NCBI RefSeq assembly: GCF_003033885.1
Contig: NZ_CP024081.1
Coordinates: 4,427,919 to 4,491,918 of the forward strand
Source of the DNA: Pseudomonas rhizophila
GTDB lineage: Bacteria; Pseudomonadota; Gammaproteobacteria; Pseudomonadales; Pseudomonadaceae
Length of the DNA: 64,000 nt
Direction: 5' to 3'
Positions 37,885-47,785 of the stretch are shown here, one piece after another. Numbering within the stretch: the stretch's first letter is position 1; each line of letters begins with the position of its first letter. The position numbers were made by a program, and so were the translations under genes. The notes below the pieces were generated by a model. The model saw only the letters and a program-made list of their open reading frames with translations, did no database searches and was not told where the DNA came from.

Positions 37885-38961
37885 TTACTCAGTAGCCAAC
37901 ACACCACGCCGCACCTGGTCACGCTCGATGGACTCGAACAACGCCTTGAAGTTGCCTTCGCCGAAGCCATCGTCGCCCTTGCGCTGGATGAATTCGAAGA
38001 ACACCGGCCCCATCAGGGTTTCCGAGAAAATCTGCAACAGCAGACGCTTGTCGCCCTGTTCGGAAGCGCCGTCCAGCAAAATGCCCCGCGCTTGCAGTTC
38101 ATCCACCGGCTCGCCGTGGTTCGGCAGGCGACCTTCGAGCATTTCGTAGTAGGTGTCCGGCGGCGCGGTCATGAAGCGCATGCCGATGCTTTTAAGCTGG
38201 TCCCAGGTTTTGATCAGGTCATCGGTCAGGAAGGCCACGTGCTGGATGCCTTCACCGTTGAACTGCATCAGAAATTCTTCGATCTGCCCGGCGCCCTTGG
38301 ACGATTCCTCGTTCAGCGGGATGCGGATCATGCCATCCGGGGCGGTCATGGCCTTGGAGGTCAGGCCGGTGTATTCGCCCTTGATGTCGAAGTAACGGAT
38401 CTCGCGGAAGTTGAACAGCTTCTCGTAGAAGCCGGCCCAGTAGGCCATTCGCCCGCGATACACGTTGTGGGTCAGGTGGTCGATGATTTTCAGGCCCGCG
38501 CCCACCGGGTTGCGGTCAACGCCTTCGAGGAACACGAAGTCGATGTCGTAGATGGAGCTGCCTTCACCAAAACGGTCGATCAGGTACAGCGGCGCGCCGC
38601 CGATGCCTTTGATTGCCGGCAGGTTCAGCTCCATCGGACCGGTTTCGATGTGAATCGGCTGGGCGCCGAGTTCCAGGGCGCGCTTGTAGGCCTGTTGCGA
38701 ATCCTTGACCCGGAATGCCATGCCGCACACCGACGGCCCATGTTCGGCGGCGAAGTACGAGGCCACGCTGTGGGGCTCGTTGTTGAGGATCAGGTTGATC
38801 GCGCCCTGGCGATACAGGTGCACGTCCTTGGAGCGGTGGCTGGCCACTTTGGTGAAGCCCATGATCTCGAAGATCGGCTCCAGGGTATTGGGTGTGGGGG
38901 ATGCGAATTCGATGAATTCAAAGCCCATCAGGCCCATCGGGTTTTCGTATAGATCTGCCAT
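37885..38961 (-). CDS. hppD: 4-Hydroxyphenylpyruvate dioxygenase
   Basis: 358 residues, identical in length to the crystallised P. fluorescens enzyme and very similar to it. It converts 4-hydroxyphenylpyruvate to homogentisate with O2, the second step of tyrosine degradation and the entry to pyomelanin precursors. The non-haem iron ligands are visible: His in IDHLTHNVY, His in [12 protein letters not shown] and Glu in [20 protein letters not shown]. The C-terminal gating helix ([16 protein letters not shown]) is complete. It is monocistronic, with no other hmg or tyrosine genes beside it. Confidence 0.95.
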   Translation of the reverse strand: MADLYENPMGLMGFEFIEFASPTPNTLEPIFEIMGFTKVASHRSKDVHLYRQGAINLILNNEPHSVASYFAAEHGPSVCGMAFRVKDSQQAYKRALELGAQPIHIETGPMELNLPAIKGIGGAPLYLIDRFGEGSSIYDIDFVFLEGVDRNPVGAGLKIIDHLTHNVYRGRMAYWAGFYEKLFNFREIRYFDIKGEYTGLTSKAMTAPDGMIRIPLNEESSKGAGQIEEFLMQFNGEGIQHVAFLTDDLIKTWDQLKSIGMRFMTAPPDTYYEMLEGRLPNHGEPVDELQARGILLDGASEQGDKRLLLQIFSETLMGPVFFEFIQRKGDDGFGEGNFKALFESIERDQVRRGVLATE

Positions 38962-39210
38962 GTTGGCGCCTCATCATGCTTATCAATTAACGGAGCGTTA
39001 GTTGCCGGCCATGCTGAGGGCACGCGGTGGCGCGCAGGAAATGCCGCGAACGGTGCGGGCGAGGAAATCGCCGTAGATCAGTTGAAACCCGAATATCTTC
39101 ATTGTCGACCCAAGGCTCTTGCGGGCGAGGCTTCTGCTGCCAGAAGACGTTTATTCTTATATGCGTAACTCGATTCTACACAGCGTAACCATGTTTGTCC
39201 GCCTTCGGTA

Positions 39211-40155
39211 TCAAATCGTCTTTTGCGGCGACCGCGCAAGGGGTTTGTTGCACAGGAAAATCCCCGTCAGGATCAGCCCCGCACCTACACCCATCAAGAC
39301 GGTGAGCCGCTCGTCCAACAGCAGCGCCCCGAACAGCACAGCGGTCAACGGGTTGAGTGCGATGAACACGCCGGAACGGGTCGCGCCAATCCGACGGATG
39401 CCGTCGTACCAGGCTATATAGGCCAACGCCGACCCCAGCACGCCCAAGTACAGCAGGCTCAACCATTGCCGGATGTCCAGCCCGCGCAATGCTTCGACGC
39501 GAACTTCGCCTGCGGCCGCGCAGGCTAGCCACAACATCAAGGTGCCCAGCAGAATCGACCAGGTCACGGTTTGCAAAGGCCCGAGGCTTTCATTCAGGTT
39601 TTTGGAAAACAAGGAATAAATGCCCCAGCCCAGCACGCAGCCAAAAATCAGCAGATCGCCCAGCCAGCCCTGCCCTGCACTCTGTAGCAAGGACGGATCG
39701 CGACTGACGATCACCAGCCCCGCCCCGCCGATACACAGCACGATGCCCGCAACTTTCGCCCGGCTCAGCCGTTCCTTGAACAGCCACCAGGACGCCAGTC
39801 CTATCACCGCCGGATTCAAGGCCACGATCAACGAGGCCCGCGACGCATTGATGTACTGCAAGCCATAGAAGAAACACAGGTTGTAGAAAAAGATCCCGAA
39901 GAACCCCAGCGCCGCCAATTGCAGCCCTTGTTTGCGGTTGGGCCTGGCCAGCGGGATCCCGGCCAGACCGAGAAACAGCAACAGCGCGAGACTGGCCAAC
40001 AGAAACCGCAGGCTGGCGGCGAGCAGCGGGGTCAGGGCATCGGAAAGGATCCTGCCGGCAACGAAGGTGCCGCCCCAGATCATGGTGACCATGGCCAGTT
40101 TCAGGTAGACCGGCAGGTCCGAAGGGGTTGGAACGGATTGTTCGAGGGTTTTCAT
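39211..40155 (-). CDS. EamA/DMT-family permease
   Basis: 314 residues with two EamA repeats and ten helices: LAMVTMIWGGTFVAGRIL starts the first, LLIFGCVLGWGIYSLFSKN the second; SRASLIVALNPAVIGLASW and GVFIALNPLTAVLFGALLLDERL are the conserved repeat ends. Exporter of unknown substrate. The start at 40155 (MKTLEQSV) was chosen because the upstream frame runs through a REP doublet. Divergent from a LysR-type regulator, its probable controller. Confidence 0.78.
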   Translation of the reverse strand: MKTLEQSVPTPSDLPVYLKLAMVTMIWGGTFVAGRILSDALTPLLAASLRFLLASLALLLFLGLAGIPLARPNRKQGLQLAALGFFGIFFYNLCFFYGLQYINASRASLIVALNPAVIGLASWWLFKERLSRAKVAGIVLCIGGAGLVIVSRDPSLLQSAGQGWLGDLLIFGCVLGWGIYSLFSKNLNESLGPLQTVTWSILLGTLMLWLACAAAGEVRVEALRGLDIRQWLSLLYLGVLGSALAYIAWYDGIRRIGATRSGVFIALNPLTAVLFGALLLDERLTVLMGVGAGLILTGIFLCNKPLARSPQKTI

Positions 40156-40183
40156 GGTTTCACCACATTGAAATAAAACGACT

Positions 40184-40280
40184 ACCCGTGGCGAGGGAGC
40201 TTGCTCCCGCTGGGCTGCGAAGCGGCCCTTTTCTATGAGCGCTTCGCACTCAAGCGGGAGCAAGCTCCCTCGCCACAGGA
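40184..40280. repeat. REP-type inverted pair
   Basis: GTGGCGAGGGAGCTTGCTCC and its inverse flank about 45 bp in the 189-bp interval between the divergent EamA and LysR genes. It occupies most of the shared control region. Confidence 0.8.
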
Positions 40281-40344
40281 AAGTGCGCTTGAGATACTCT
40301 ATTGTTCGCCTCATGCTTGATCATCGTAAAATGAGTATTCCCTC

Positions 40345-41211
40345 ATGACCCTCACCCAACTCGAAATCTTCTCCCAGGTCGCCGAGCTACGCGGTTTCAC
40401 CGCCGCGGCGACGCGGTTGGGCATCAGCCAGTCAGCGGTGTCCCACGCCATCAAATCGCTGGAGCAGGAGTTGGGCGTAGAGCTGTTCAGACGTCATCAG
40501 ACCCTCATCGAACCCAGCGACATTGGCCGGCAGTTGCTGCTGCGCGCCCGGGCCATGCTCGGGCTGGCCAATACCCTGCGCCAGGAAGCCGCCGATGCGC
40601 GGGGCATGCGCCGAGGCACCCTGCGCATCGGCTCGTTCGGTCCGACTTCGTCGATGAAGTTGTTGCCCGCCATCCTGCAACGTTACCGGGCTCTGCATCC
40701 GGGGATCGAAGTGCACATCGACGAAGGGCCGGACCGGCAAGTCATCCAGTGGCTGGATGAACGGCGGATCGACGTCGGTTTCGTGGTGCTGCCCGAAGAC
40801 CGTTTCGACACGTTCGCGCTGATGCAAGACCAGATGGTCGCCGTGCTGCCCACCGCCCATCCCCTCGCTGCCCAAGCCAGCCTGAGTCTCAAGGACCTGT
40901 GCAACGACCCGTTCGTGCTCACCGAGGCCGGTTCTTCTGAACTGGTTTCGCGCCTGTTCAACGCAGCCCGGCTCACACCGAACGTGCGCTATCGTTGTTC
41001 GCAGCTGCTCAGTACCCTGGATGTCGTCAGCCGCGGCGAGGCCGTGACCCTGGTGTCCGAAGGTTCACTGCCGGGCGGCGACAACCCACGGTTCGTCACG
41101 CGGCCATTGTCGCCACAGGTTCCGCGTCAGATAGGCCTGGCGGTACTGGACAGCCGACAGGCCTCGCCCGCTACCCTGGCATTTATCGAGCTGGCGAGGC
41201 AGTCAGTCTGA
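40345..41211 (+). CDS. LysR-family transcriptional regulator
   Basis: 288 residues. N-terminal winged helix with LEIFSQVAELRGFTAAATRLGISQSAVSHAIKSLEQELGVELF (read at residues 6-48), then a periplasmic-binding-protein-like effector domain beginning GTLRIGSFGPTSSMKLLPAIL. The gene is divergent to an EamA permease and is likely to regulate it and itself. Effector unknown. Confidence 0.87.
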   Translation: MTLTQLEIFSQVAELRGFTAAATRLGISQSAVSHAIKSLEQELGVELFRRHQTLIEPSDIGRQLLLRARAMLGLANTLRQEAADARGMRRGTLRIGSFGPTSSMKLLPAILQRYRALHPGIEVHIDEGPDRQVIQWLDERRIDVGFVVLPEDRFDTFALMQDQMVAVLPTAHPLAAQASLSLKDLCNDPFVLTEAGSSELVSRLFNAARLTPNVRYRCSQLLSTLDVVSRGEAVTLVSEGSLPGGDNPRFVTRPLSPQVPRQIGLAVLDSRQASPATLAFIELARQSV

Positions 41212-41263
41212 TCACCGGCAACCGAATACACTATCGAAGCTGTTCCTCAAGCCCTCACAGGTT

Positions 41264-41892
41264 ATGCAGATGCCATTGACCGCCACTCGTTTGCGCAAGC
41301 GGCCCCGTCGCAACCTGATCACGCTGCTCTGCGGCGTGCTGCCGATACTGTCAGGGCTGGGCATTCTGTACATGCAGGCGGAACGGACACTGGAGCAACA
41401 GAGCCGACAGACCAGCGAAGAGTTGATCGGGCAGATCGAGGGGTCATTACCTTGGTGCTGGAGCTGACCGAGCGCGAGCTGATTGAACCGACACCCACCA
41501 CTCACCAGCTGTTCCAGCATCTGCGTGAACTGGGGGTGAAGATCGCAATCGACGACTTCGGCACCGGTCATTCCAGCCTGGGCTACTTGCGCCAGTTCAA
41601 CGTGGACTTCCTGAAAATCGACCAGAGCTTTGTTGCCATGATTGGCGTCGATGCCCTGTCACGGCACATCCTTGACAGCATCATCGAACTGTCGGGCAAG
41701 CTGGACTTGGGTATCGTTGCCGAGGGGGTCGAAACCGTTGAACAAAGCAACTATCTGGCCGCTCACGGGGTGAACTTTTTGCAGGGTTATCTATTTGGTC
41801 GCCCGATGAGTGGCGCGGATTTCATTGCGGCGGTGTCCGTCATTGAAAGCCCTGGTGCTACGTCCCTCCACGGACAACCACAGTCGGACTGA
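41264..41892 (+). pseudogene. Remnant of a CSS-motif EAL-domain c-di-GMP phosphodiesterase
   Basis: Two pieces of one gene in different frames. Positions 41264-41467 encode an N-terminal membrane segment (LITLLCGVLPILSGLGILYMQ) followed by the start of a sensor region. From about 41440 another frame encodes the C-terminal half of an EAL domain: LVLELTERELIE, KIAIDDFGTGHSSLGYL, FLKIDQSF, IVAEGVETVEQ and the terminal LQGYLFGRPM. The periplasmic domain, second helix, and the front of the EAL domain with the catalytic E-x-L motif, some 300 residues, are missing. A single large internal deletion with frame loss explains this, and the product cannot be active. Confidence 0.8.
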
Positions 41893-42078
41893 TAAAATTC
41901 GCATCCCTTGTTACATAACGAAAAAGTTACGATTTACACCCGTGGGTTTCACTACTACAATTTTTTTACCTGTGGCTAATAGCAGGAGCGTCATTATCAC
42001 CGAGTCGCTTCAAGGCACTTGGCTTATAGCTTTGTTTGCGGTTGGTATCAGCCAAATATTCTGATTGGAGTAACGATA

Positions 42079-42444
42079 TTGTCCAGACTCGCTGAATTTC
42101 GTAAAGCAGAACAGGACCTTCAAGAGCGGCTCAAGCAGCTGGAAAAGCTGAAGAATGATGCCGGGCTCAAGAAAGAAATCGAATTCGAAGAGAAGCTCCA
42201 GGGACTGATGAAAACCTACGGCAAGAGCCTGCGCGACGTCATCGCGATTCTCGACCCGAACCCGGCCAAGGGGGGCCTGCCATCGACCAAGCCTGTCAAA
42301 ACCCGCCGTGCGCGAGTGGTCAAGGTGTACCAGAACCCGCACACAGGTGAACTGATCGAAACCAAAGGCGGCAACCATCGAGGCCTGAAAGCCTGGAAAG
42401 AACAGTACGGTGCAAAAACCGTTGACGCCTGGTTGCGCAGCTGA
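42079..42444 (+). CDS. MvaT/MvaU-type H-NS-family nucleoid protein (TTG start)
   Basis: 121 residues. The N-terminal coiled coil LSRLAEFRKAEQDLQERLKQLEKLKNDAGLKKEIEFEEKL matches MvaT/MvaU (residues 1-40), followed by a linker and the C-terminal DNA-binding domain with YQNPHTGELIETKGGNHRGLKAWKEQYG (AT-hook-like R/K-G-N motif). These proteins bind AT-rich DNA and silence acquired genes. No ATG exists at the conserved start; TTG at 42079, preceded by GGAG eight bases upstream, gives exactly the known SRLAEFR N-terminus. The final initiator would be read as Met. Confidence 0.88.
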   Translation: MSRLAEFRKAEQDLQERLKQLEKLKNDAGLKKEIEFEEKLQGLMKTYGKSLRDVIAILDPNPAKGGLPSTKPVKTRRARVVKVYQNPHTGELIETKGGNHRGLKAWKEQYGAKTVDAWLRS

Positions 42445-42460
42445 GAAAGCTGGCCGAATG

Positions 42461-42492
42461 AAAAAAACCCTGAGCCTGCTCAGGGTTTTTTA
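42461..42492 (+). terminator. Rho-independent terminator after the MvaT-like gene
   Basis: Hairpin ACCCTGAG/CTCAGGGT with a CCTG loop, preceded by an A-tract and followed by TTTTTT, 16 bp past the stop codon. Confidence 0.9.
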
Positions 42493-42535
42493 TGGGGCAG
42501 GATTTCTGGATTAAGTAGTTCTAATACCGAGGGCT

Positions 42536-43072
42536 TTATAGTTTCAGGCTATTTCGTACCGACTGTATTTCATCCTGGTTTTCTACAAACTCCTGAGCCT
42601 GCCCCGCATAGGACAGCACATTAGCCCTGCCCTCCTTTAGTGCAGCCACGAGTGTCTGAGATAACACGTGCCGACCGTTTTGCGTGATCGTGCAAGTGGT
42701 CTCCAGTGCGGCAACGTCGCCCAACATCGAAGAATGAATCTTATTACAGACACTTTGATAACCGCTCTGATAAAAGTCCTTTTGAATTGATTTGCGCATT
42801 TCCAGTAACACGCCTTGCAAGTTGACTTGATGACCCGGCTCGATGGGTGTCGTGGTCAGTTCCATGACCATCACCGCCGTGCCCGCTGAATCACTCTTTG
42901 TCGCCCGTTGCCGGGTCGTTCCCGGCGCTGCCGACGAGGTGCCAGCATCAGAGGGCAATGGTTCGATGACCCAGCCTGGGGGCCAGGCGACCTGCGGTTC
43001 GGCGGCCTGGACAGCGACATTTGCCATCGAGGCCAGCAGCAGGACAAACAGCGAAAGGAACGGTCGAATCAT
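42536..43072 (-). CDS. Secreted hypothetical protein (DUF4946-like)
   Basis: 178 residues with a signal peptide (MIRPFLSLFVLLLASMANVAVQA, cleavage after AAA-like VQAAE). The mature part begins PQVAWPPGWVIEPLP and contains two cysteines (SVCNKIH and TTCTITQ) likely to form a disulfide. This Pro-Trp N-terminus is typical of a Pseudomonas periplasmic family that I place as DUF4946, without known function. The start at 43072 was chosen because the signal peptide begins there. Confidence 0.6.
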   Translation of the reverse strand: MIRPFLSLFVLLLASMANVAVQAAEPQVAWPPGWVIEPLPSDAGTSSAAPGTTRQRATKSDSAGTAVMVMELTTTPIEPGHQVNLQGVLLEMRKSIQKDFYQSGYQSVCNKIHSSMLGDVAALETTCTITQNGRHVLSQTLVAALKEGRANVLSYAGQAQEFVENQDEIQSVRNSLKL

Positions 43073-43263
43073 TGCATTGCACTCAAGGACGATTCGTAAA
43101 GTCTGAAGCCCGCCGCCCAGGCAAGCAATAGCCAGAGGCGTTTGGCGATGCCGCGCCCCTTGCGTATCATGGGTGCACCTGCAAGGAAGCCGTTTAGCGC
43201 AAGCCCAGGACCGTCGCAGCAAAGTTGCGATGCCGTTTGCCCCACTTATTTTCCGGAGGGCCC

Positions 43264-43785
43264 ATGAGCCTGCACGAACTCAACACTTTCCCTGGCGTCA
43301 CCGCCCAACCCGATACCGCCACGGCCAAATTCGTCTTCAACCACACCATGCTGCGGGTCAAGGACATCACCCAGTCCCTGGATTTCTACACCCGGGTGTT
43401 GGGTTTTTCCCTGGTGGAAAAACGCGATTTCCCGGAAGCCGAATTCAGCCTGTACTTCCTCGCCTTGGTGGACAAGAGCCAGATTCCGGCCGACGCTGCA
43501 CAGCGCACCGAATGGATGAAATCCATCCCCGGCATCCTGGAGCTGACCCACAACCACGGCACCGAAAGCGACCCGGCGTTCGCCTACCACAACGGCAACA
43601 CTGACCCACGCGGGTTCGGCCACATCTGCATCTCGGTCCCGGACATCGTGGCCGCTTGCGAGCGCTTCGAAGCGCTGGGCTGCGACTTCCAGAAGCGCCT
43701 GAACGACGGTCGCATGAAAAGCCTGGCATTCATCAAGGACCCGGATGGCTACTGGGTTGAAATCATCCAGCCTGCGCCGCTGTAA
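43264..43785 (+). CDS. gloA: Lactoylglutathione lyase (glyoxalase I)
   Basis: 173 residues, the longer eukaryote-like, Zn-type GloA. Metal ligands are His27 in FNHTMLRVKD, Glu in LELTHNHGTE, His in GFGHICISV and Glu in YWVEIIQP. DPRGFGHICI and FIKDPDGYW are the PROSITE-type motifs. It isomerises the methylglyoxal-glutathione hemithioacetal to S-lactoylglutathione. TTCCGGAGGGCCC precedes the ATG. A REP doublet and the ahpF terminator follow. Confidence 0.92.
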   Translation: MSLHELNTFPGVTAQPDTATAKFVFNHTMLRVKDITQSLDFYTRVLGFSLVEKRDFPEAEFSLYFLALVDKSQIPADAAQRTEWMKSIPGILELTHNHGTESDPAFAYHNGNTDPRGFGHICISVPDIVAACERFEALGCDFQKRLNDGRMKSLAFIKDPDGYWVEIIQPAPL

Positions 43786-43829
43786 GCGCCACCGTAGGGT
43801 GTGTGGGCAATAAAAATCCCACAGCCCCC

Positions 43830-43919
43830 TGTGGGAGCGAGCCTGCTCGCGATAGCGGCAGCGCATTCAACATTGATGTACCAGACAGTCTGCTATCGCG
43901 AGCAGGCTCGCTCCCACAG
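43830..43919. repeat. REP-type inverted pair
   Basis: TGTGGGAGCGAGCCTGCTCG and its inverse flank about 40 bp between gloA and the convergent ahpF gene. Confidence 0.75.
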
Positions 43920-43942
43920 GGTAATGCGTGATCCCAAAAAAA

Positions 43943-43975
43943 AACCCCATGAGCACTGGGCTCATGGGGTTTTGT
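43943..43975 (-). terminator. Rho-independent terminator of ahpF
   Basis: On the minus strand, the hairpin ACCCCATGAGC/GCTCATGGGGT is followed by nine T residues, 25 bp beyond the ahpF stop. Confidence 0.9.
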
Positions 43976-43998
43976 TTTTCCCGCTATCGGCTATCTGT

Positions 43999-45561
43999 TT
44001 ATGCCGGCGCGGAGGTACGGATCAGATGGTCAAAGGCGCTCAACGAAGCCTTGGCCCCCTCGCCTACGGCGATCACGATCTGCTTGTACGGAACAGTCGT
44101 CACGTCACCGGCGGCGAACACACCCGGGATCGAGGTTTCACCGCGGGCATCGACAATGATCTCGCCGCGTGGCGACAGCTCGACGGTGCCTTTGAGCCAA
44201 TCGGTGTTAGGCAACAGACCGATCTGCACGAAGATCCCTTCCAGCGCCACGTCCCGTACTTCACCGCTTGGGCGGTCTTTGTAACGCAAGCCATTGACCT
44301 TCTGGCCATCGCCCGTCACTTCGGTGGTCTGGGCGTTGGTGATCACGGTCACGTTCGGCAGGCTGTGCAGTTTGCGCTGCAATACCGCGTCGGCACGCAA
44401 TTGCACGTCGAACTCCAACAAAGTGACGTGGGCTACGATACCGGCCAGGTCAATGGCCGCTTCCACGCCGGAGTTACCGCCGCCGATCACTGCCACGCGT
44501 TTGCCTTTAAACAGCGGGCCGTCGCAGTGCGGGCAGTACGCCACGCCCTTGTTGCGGTACTGCTGCTCGCCCGGCACGTTCATTTCACGCCAGCGCGCAC
44601 CGGTCGCCAGAATCACGGTCTTGGCCTTGAGGCTCGCACCACTGGCGAATTTGATTTCGTGCAGCGCGCCATCCTTGCCTGGTACCAATGCATCGGCGCG
44701 TTGCAGGTTCATGATGTCCACGTCGTACTGCTTGACGTGCTCTTCCAGGGCGACGGCCAATTTCGGCCCTTCGGTTTCCTGCACCGAGATGAAGTTCTCG
44801 ATGGCCAGGGTGTCGAGCACCTGACCGCCGAAGCGCTCAGCCGCGACACCGGTGCGGATGCCCTTGCGGGCCGCATAGATAGCCGCCGAAGCGCCGGCTG
44901 GGCCACCGCCCACCACCAGCACATCAAAAGCCTGCTTGGCGCTGATCTTCTCAGCCTGGCGCTCGATACCACTGGTGTCGATCTTGGCGAGGATTTCTTC
45001 CAGGCCCATGCGGCCCTGGCCAAAGTTCACGCCATTGAGATAAACACTCGGCACGGCCATGATCTGGCGTTCGTCGACCTCGGCCTGGAACAGCGCGCCG
45101 TCGATGGCGACGTGGCGGATATTCGGGTTCAGCACCGCCATCAGGTTCAGGGCCTGGACCACGTCCGGGCAGTTCTGGCAGGACAGCGAGAAATAGGTCT
45201 CGAAGTTGAACTCGCCTTCAAGGGAGCGAATCTGTTCGATGACTTCGACACTGGCCTTGGAAGGATGACCGCCGACTTGCAGCAAGGCCAACACCAGCGA
45301 AGTGAATTCGTGGCCCATGGGGATACCGGCAAAACGCAGGCTGATATCGGCTCCTGGGCGATTCAACGAAAACGAAGGCTTGCGCGCATCGGTGCCGTTG
45401 TCGAGCAAGGTAATCTGGTCACACAGACTGGCAACGTCTTTGAGTAACGCGAGCATTTCCTGGGATTTCGCACCGTCGTCGAGGGAGGCGACGATCTCGA
45501 TCGGCTGGGTGACCCGTTCCAGGTATGACTTCAACTGAGCTTTAAGATTGGCGTCCAACAT
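43999..45561 (-). CDS. ahpF: Alkyl hydroperoxide reductase flavoprotein subunit
   Basis: 520 residues. An N-terminal tandem thioredoxin-like domain with the redox pair [12 protein letters not shown] is followed by a thioredoxin-reductase-like part: FAD motif [19 protein letters not shown], disulfide CPHCDG and NADPH motif [17 protein letters not shown]. It passes electrons from NADH to AhpC. The ATG at 45561 gives the conserved [15 protein letters not shown] start; an in-frame ATG at 45576 is possible but less like the family. A terminator-like hairpin separates it from ahpC. Confidence 0.95.
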   Translation of the reverse strand: MLDANLKAQLKSYLERVTQPIEIVASLDDGAKSQEMLALLKDVASLCDQITLLDNGTDARKPSFSLNRPGADISLRFAGIPMGHEFTSLVLALLQVGGHPSKASVEVIEQIRSLEGEFNFETYFSLSCQNCPDVVQALNLMAVLNPNIRHVAIDGALFQAEVDERQIMAVPSVYLNGVNFGQGRMGLEEILAKIDTSGIERQAEKISAKQAFDVLVVGGGPAGASAAIYAARKGIRTGVAAERFGGQVLDTLAIENFISVQETEGPKLAVALEEHVKQYDVDIMNLQRADALVPGKDGALHEIKFASGASLKAKTVILATGARWREMNVPGEQQYRNKGVAYCPHCDGPLFKGKRVAVIGGGNSGVEAAIDLAGIVAHVTLLEFDVQLRADAVLQRKLHSLPNVTVITNAQTTEVTGDGQKVNGLRYKDRPSGEVRDVALEGIFVQIGLLPNTDWLKGTVELSPRGEIIVDARGETSIPGVFAAGDVTTVPYKQIVIAVGEGAKASLSAFDHLIRTSAPA

Positions 45562-45591
45562 ACGGGCGATTTCCATTTTTTGAATTTCAGA

Positions 45592-45632
45592 AAAAACAAC
45601 GCCCGAGCGAATCTCGCCCGGGCGTTTTTTGG
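45592..45632 (-). terminator. Hairpin between ahpC and ahpF
   Basis: A strong stem, ACGCCCGGGCGAGA paired with TCGCTCGGGCGT, has T-rich sequence after it on the minus strand (TTGTTTTTTC). It can reduce read-through so that ahpC mRNA exceeds ahpF mRNA, as expected from the protein ratio. Confidence 0.75.
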
Positions 45633-45685
45633 GGCGAAGCGGCTTGCTTGATTAAGAGCGGATCGCCCTCGGATGACTCACAGAC

Positions 45686-46249
45686 TTAGATCTTGCCGAC
45701 CAGGTCCAGGGACGGAGCCAGAGTGGCCTCGCCTTCTTTCCACTTGGCTGGGCAGACTTCGCCCGGGTGAGCAGCAACGTACTGAGCAGCCTTGACCTTG
45801 CGCAGCAGCTCGGAAGCGTCACGGCCTACACCACCGTCGTTGATTTCAACGATCTTGATCTGACCTTCAGGGTTGATCACGAAAGTACCGCGGTCAGCCA
45901 GGCCAACTTCTTCGATCAGCACGTCGAAGTTGCGGGAGATGACGTGGGTCGGGTCACCGATCATGGTGTACTGGATCTTGCCAATGGCTGGCGAGGTGTT
46001 GTGCCAGGCAGCGTGAGCAAAGTGAGTGTCGGTGGAGACGCTGTAGATTTCGACACCCAGCTTCTTGAATTCAGCGTAGTTGTCGGCCAGGTCTTCCAGC
46101 TCGGTTGGGCAAACGAAGGTGAAGTCGGCCGGGTAGAAGAACACCACGGACCACTTGCCTTTCAGATCGGCATCCGAAACCTGGACGAATTCGCCGTTTT
46201 TGAAAGCGGTAGCGTTGAACGGTTTAACTTGGCTGTTGATGATAGGCAT
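45686..46249 (-). CDS. ahpC: Alkyl hydroperoxide reductase peroxiredoxin subunit
   Basis: 187 residues, typical 2-Cys peroxiredoxin of the AhpC type. The peroxidatic Cys47 is in FTFVCPTE and the resolving Cys166 in [10 protein letters not shown]; the YF-like C-terminal motif is replaced by the bacterial ending LVGKI. It reduces H2O2, organic peroxides and peroxynitrite in the cytoplasm. GGAGAGTCATCA precedes the ATG at 46249. An OxyR-like site lies 70-106 bp upstream. Confidence 0.96.
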   Translation of the reverse strand: MPIINSQVKPFNATAFKNGEFVQVSDADLKGKWSVVFFYPADFTFVCPTELEDLADNYAEFKKLGVEIYSVSTDTHFAHAAWHNTSPAIGKIQYTMIGDPTHVISRNFDVLIEEVGLADRGTFVINPEGQIKIVEINDGGVGRDASELLRKVKAAQYVAAHPGEVCPAKWKEGEATLAPSLDLVGKI

Positions 46250-46318
46250 TGATGACTCTCCGTCAGGGGTTGAAAAGTTGATGACGTGAATCTTAACCAC
46301 TCATCCCCCGGCAGGCTC

Positions 46319-46355
46319 ATTGGCAAACCTGATGTGAATGATTGGTTTTGGCTAT
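46319..46355 (-). promoter_or_regulatory. OxyR-like binding site upstream of ahpC
   Basis: On the minus strand the sequence reads ATAG-N7-CAAT-N7-ATCA-N7-CAAT. That matches 12 of the 16 defined positions of the OxyR consensus ATAG-N7-CTAT-N7-ATAG-N7-CTAT with exact spacing. Its location about 70 bp before the ahpC start suits activation by OxyR, which is known for ahpC in Pseudomonas. Confidence 0.55.
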
Positions 46356-46385
46356 CAGCCGCTTAATAGATAGAAGAAAACCTAA

Positions 46386-46411
46386 TATGGCGAGCGGGCT
46401 CGCTCGCCATA
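46386..46411. terminator. Palindrome behind gorA
   Basis: TATGGCGAGCG and CGCTCGCCATA form a compact hairpin 15-40 bp past the gorA stop codon. It resembles a degenerate single REP unit and probably serves as a 3' end for gorA; no T-tract follows on the minus strand. Confidence 0.45.
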
Positions 46412-46426
46412 GGTGGGTCCCAAGGA

Positions 46427-47785
46427 TCAGGACGCTACGGGAGTTCGCATCGTGACGAATTCCTCGGCGGCAGTCGGGTGTACGCCGATGGTCTCGTCGA
46501 AATCACGCTTGGTAGCGCCAGCCTTGAGCGCGATGGCAAGCCCCTGGACGATTTCCCCGGCATCCGGCCCGACCATGTGGCAGCCCAGCACTTTGTCCGT
46601 GCGGGCATCCACCACCAGCTTCATCAGCGTGCGCTCCTGGCAGTCGGTGAGGGTCAGTTTCATCGGGCGGAAGCGGCTTTCGAACACCTGGACTTCCTTC
46701 CCCTCCTCCCTGGCTTGCTCTTCGGTCAGGCCGACCGTGCCAATATTCGGCAGGCTGAACACAGCCGTGGGGATCATCCGGTAATCCACCAGACGATACT
46801 GCTCGGGCTTGAACAGCCGCCGCGCCACCGCCATGCCTTCAGCCAGGGCGACGGGGGTGAGTTGTACCCGACCGATCACATCACCAATGGCCAGGATCGA
46901 CGGTTCAGCGGTCTCGTACTTTTCGTTGACCTTGACGAAGCCCTTCTCGTCCAGCGTGACACCGGTGTGTTCAAGGCCCAGATTGTCGAGCATCGGCCGC
47001 CGGCCGGTGGCGTAGAACACGCAATCGGTGGCCAGTATGCGACCATCCTTGAGCTCTACCTCCAGGCTGCCATCGGCCAGTTTTTCGATGCTTTTGATGT
47101 CCGCGTTGAATTGCAGATCCAGGCCGCGACGGCTCAGCTCTTCGGCCAGATGCTTACGTACCGCGCCATCAAAGCCGCGCAGGAACAGCTCACCGCGATA
47201 CAGCAACGAGGTCTGCGCGCCCATGCCATGGAAGATTCCGGCGAACTCCACGGCAATGTAGCCACCGCCCACCACGATGACGCGCTTAGGCAGTTCCTTG
47301 AGGAAAAACGCCTCGTTGGAGCTGATCGCGTGCTCACGGCCCGGAATGTCCGGTATCACCGGCCAGCCGCCTGTGGCGATCATGATGTGTTCGGCGGTGT
47401 AGCGCTGGCCGTTGATCTCGACCTCATGGGGTCCGGTGAGCCTGGCGTGGCCCTCGTGCAACACCACGCCGCTGTTGACCAGCAGGTTGCGGTATATCCC
47501 GTTGAGGCGATTGATTTCCCGATCTTTGTTGGCGATCAGCGTGGCCCAGTCGAAACTCGCTTCTCCCGTCGTCCAGCCATAGGCCGACGCTTGCTCGAGG
47601 TCCTCGGCATAATGCGCACCGTAGACCAGCAGTTTCTTCGGCACACACCCCACGTTCACGCAGGTACCGCCCAGGTAGCGGCTCTCCGCCACGGCCACCT
47701 TGGCCCCGAAACCGGCCGCGAACCGCGCAGCCCGCACACCGCCGGAACCGGCGCCAATCACATACAAGTCAAAATCGTAGGCCAT
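46427..47785 (-). CDS. gorA: Glutathione reductase
   Basis: 452 residues. FAD motif [16 protein letters not shown], redox disulfide GGTCVNVGC (Cys42 and Cys47), NADPH-specific motif [19 protein letters not shown] with [10 protein letters not shown] arginine downstream, FAD motif [15 protein letters not shown] and the C-terminal GVHPTAAEE active-site pair. It regenerates reduced glutathione with NADPH, which supports gloA nearby. The start at 47785 ([11 protein letters not shown]) fits the family and has AGGAGAGAG upstream. Confidence 0.94.
   Translation of the reverse strand: MAYDFDLYVIGAGSGGVRAARFAAGFGAKVAVAESRYLGGTCVNVGCVPKKLLVYGAHYAEDLEQASAYGWTTGEASFDWATLIANKDREINRLNGIYRNLLVNSGVVLHEGHARLTGPHEVEINGQRYTAEHIMIATGGWPVIPDIPGREHAISSNEAFFLKELPKRVIVVGGGYIAVEFAGIFHGMGAQTSLLYRGELFLRGFDGAVRKHLAEELSRRGLDLQFNADIKSIEKLADGSLEVELKDGRILATDCVFYATGRRPMLDNLGLEHTGVTLDEKGFVKVNEKYETAEPSILAIGDVIGRVQLTPVALAEGMAVARRLFKPEQYRLVDYRMIPTAVFSLPNIGTVGLTEEQAREEGKEVQVFESRFRPMKLTLTDCQERTLMKLVVDARTDKVLGCHMVGPDAGEIVQGLAIALKAGATKRDFDETIGVHPTAAEEFVTMRTPVAS

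Noticed and set aside
43801..45447. 548-codon open frame opposite ahpF
   Set aside because: It starts in a REP element and terminator, and lies antisense to a clearly assigned gene.
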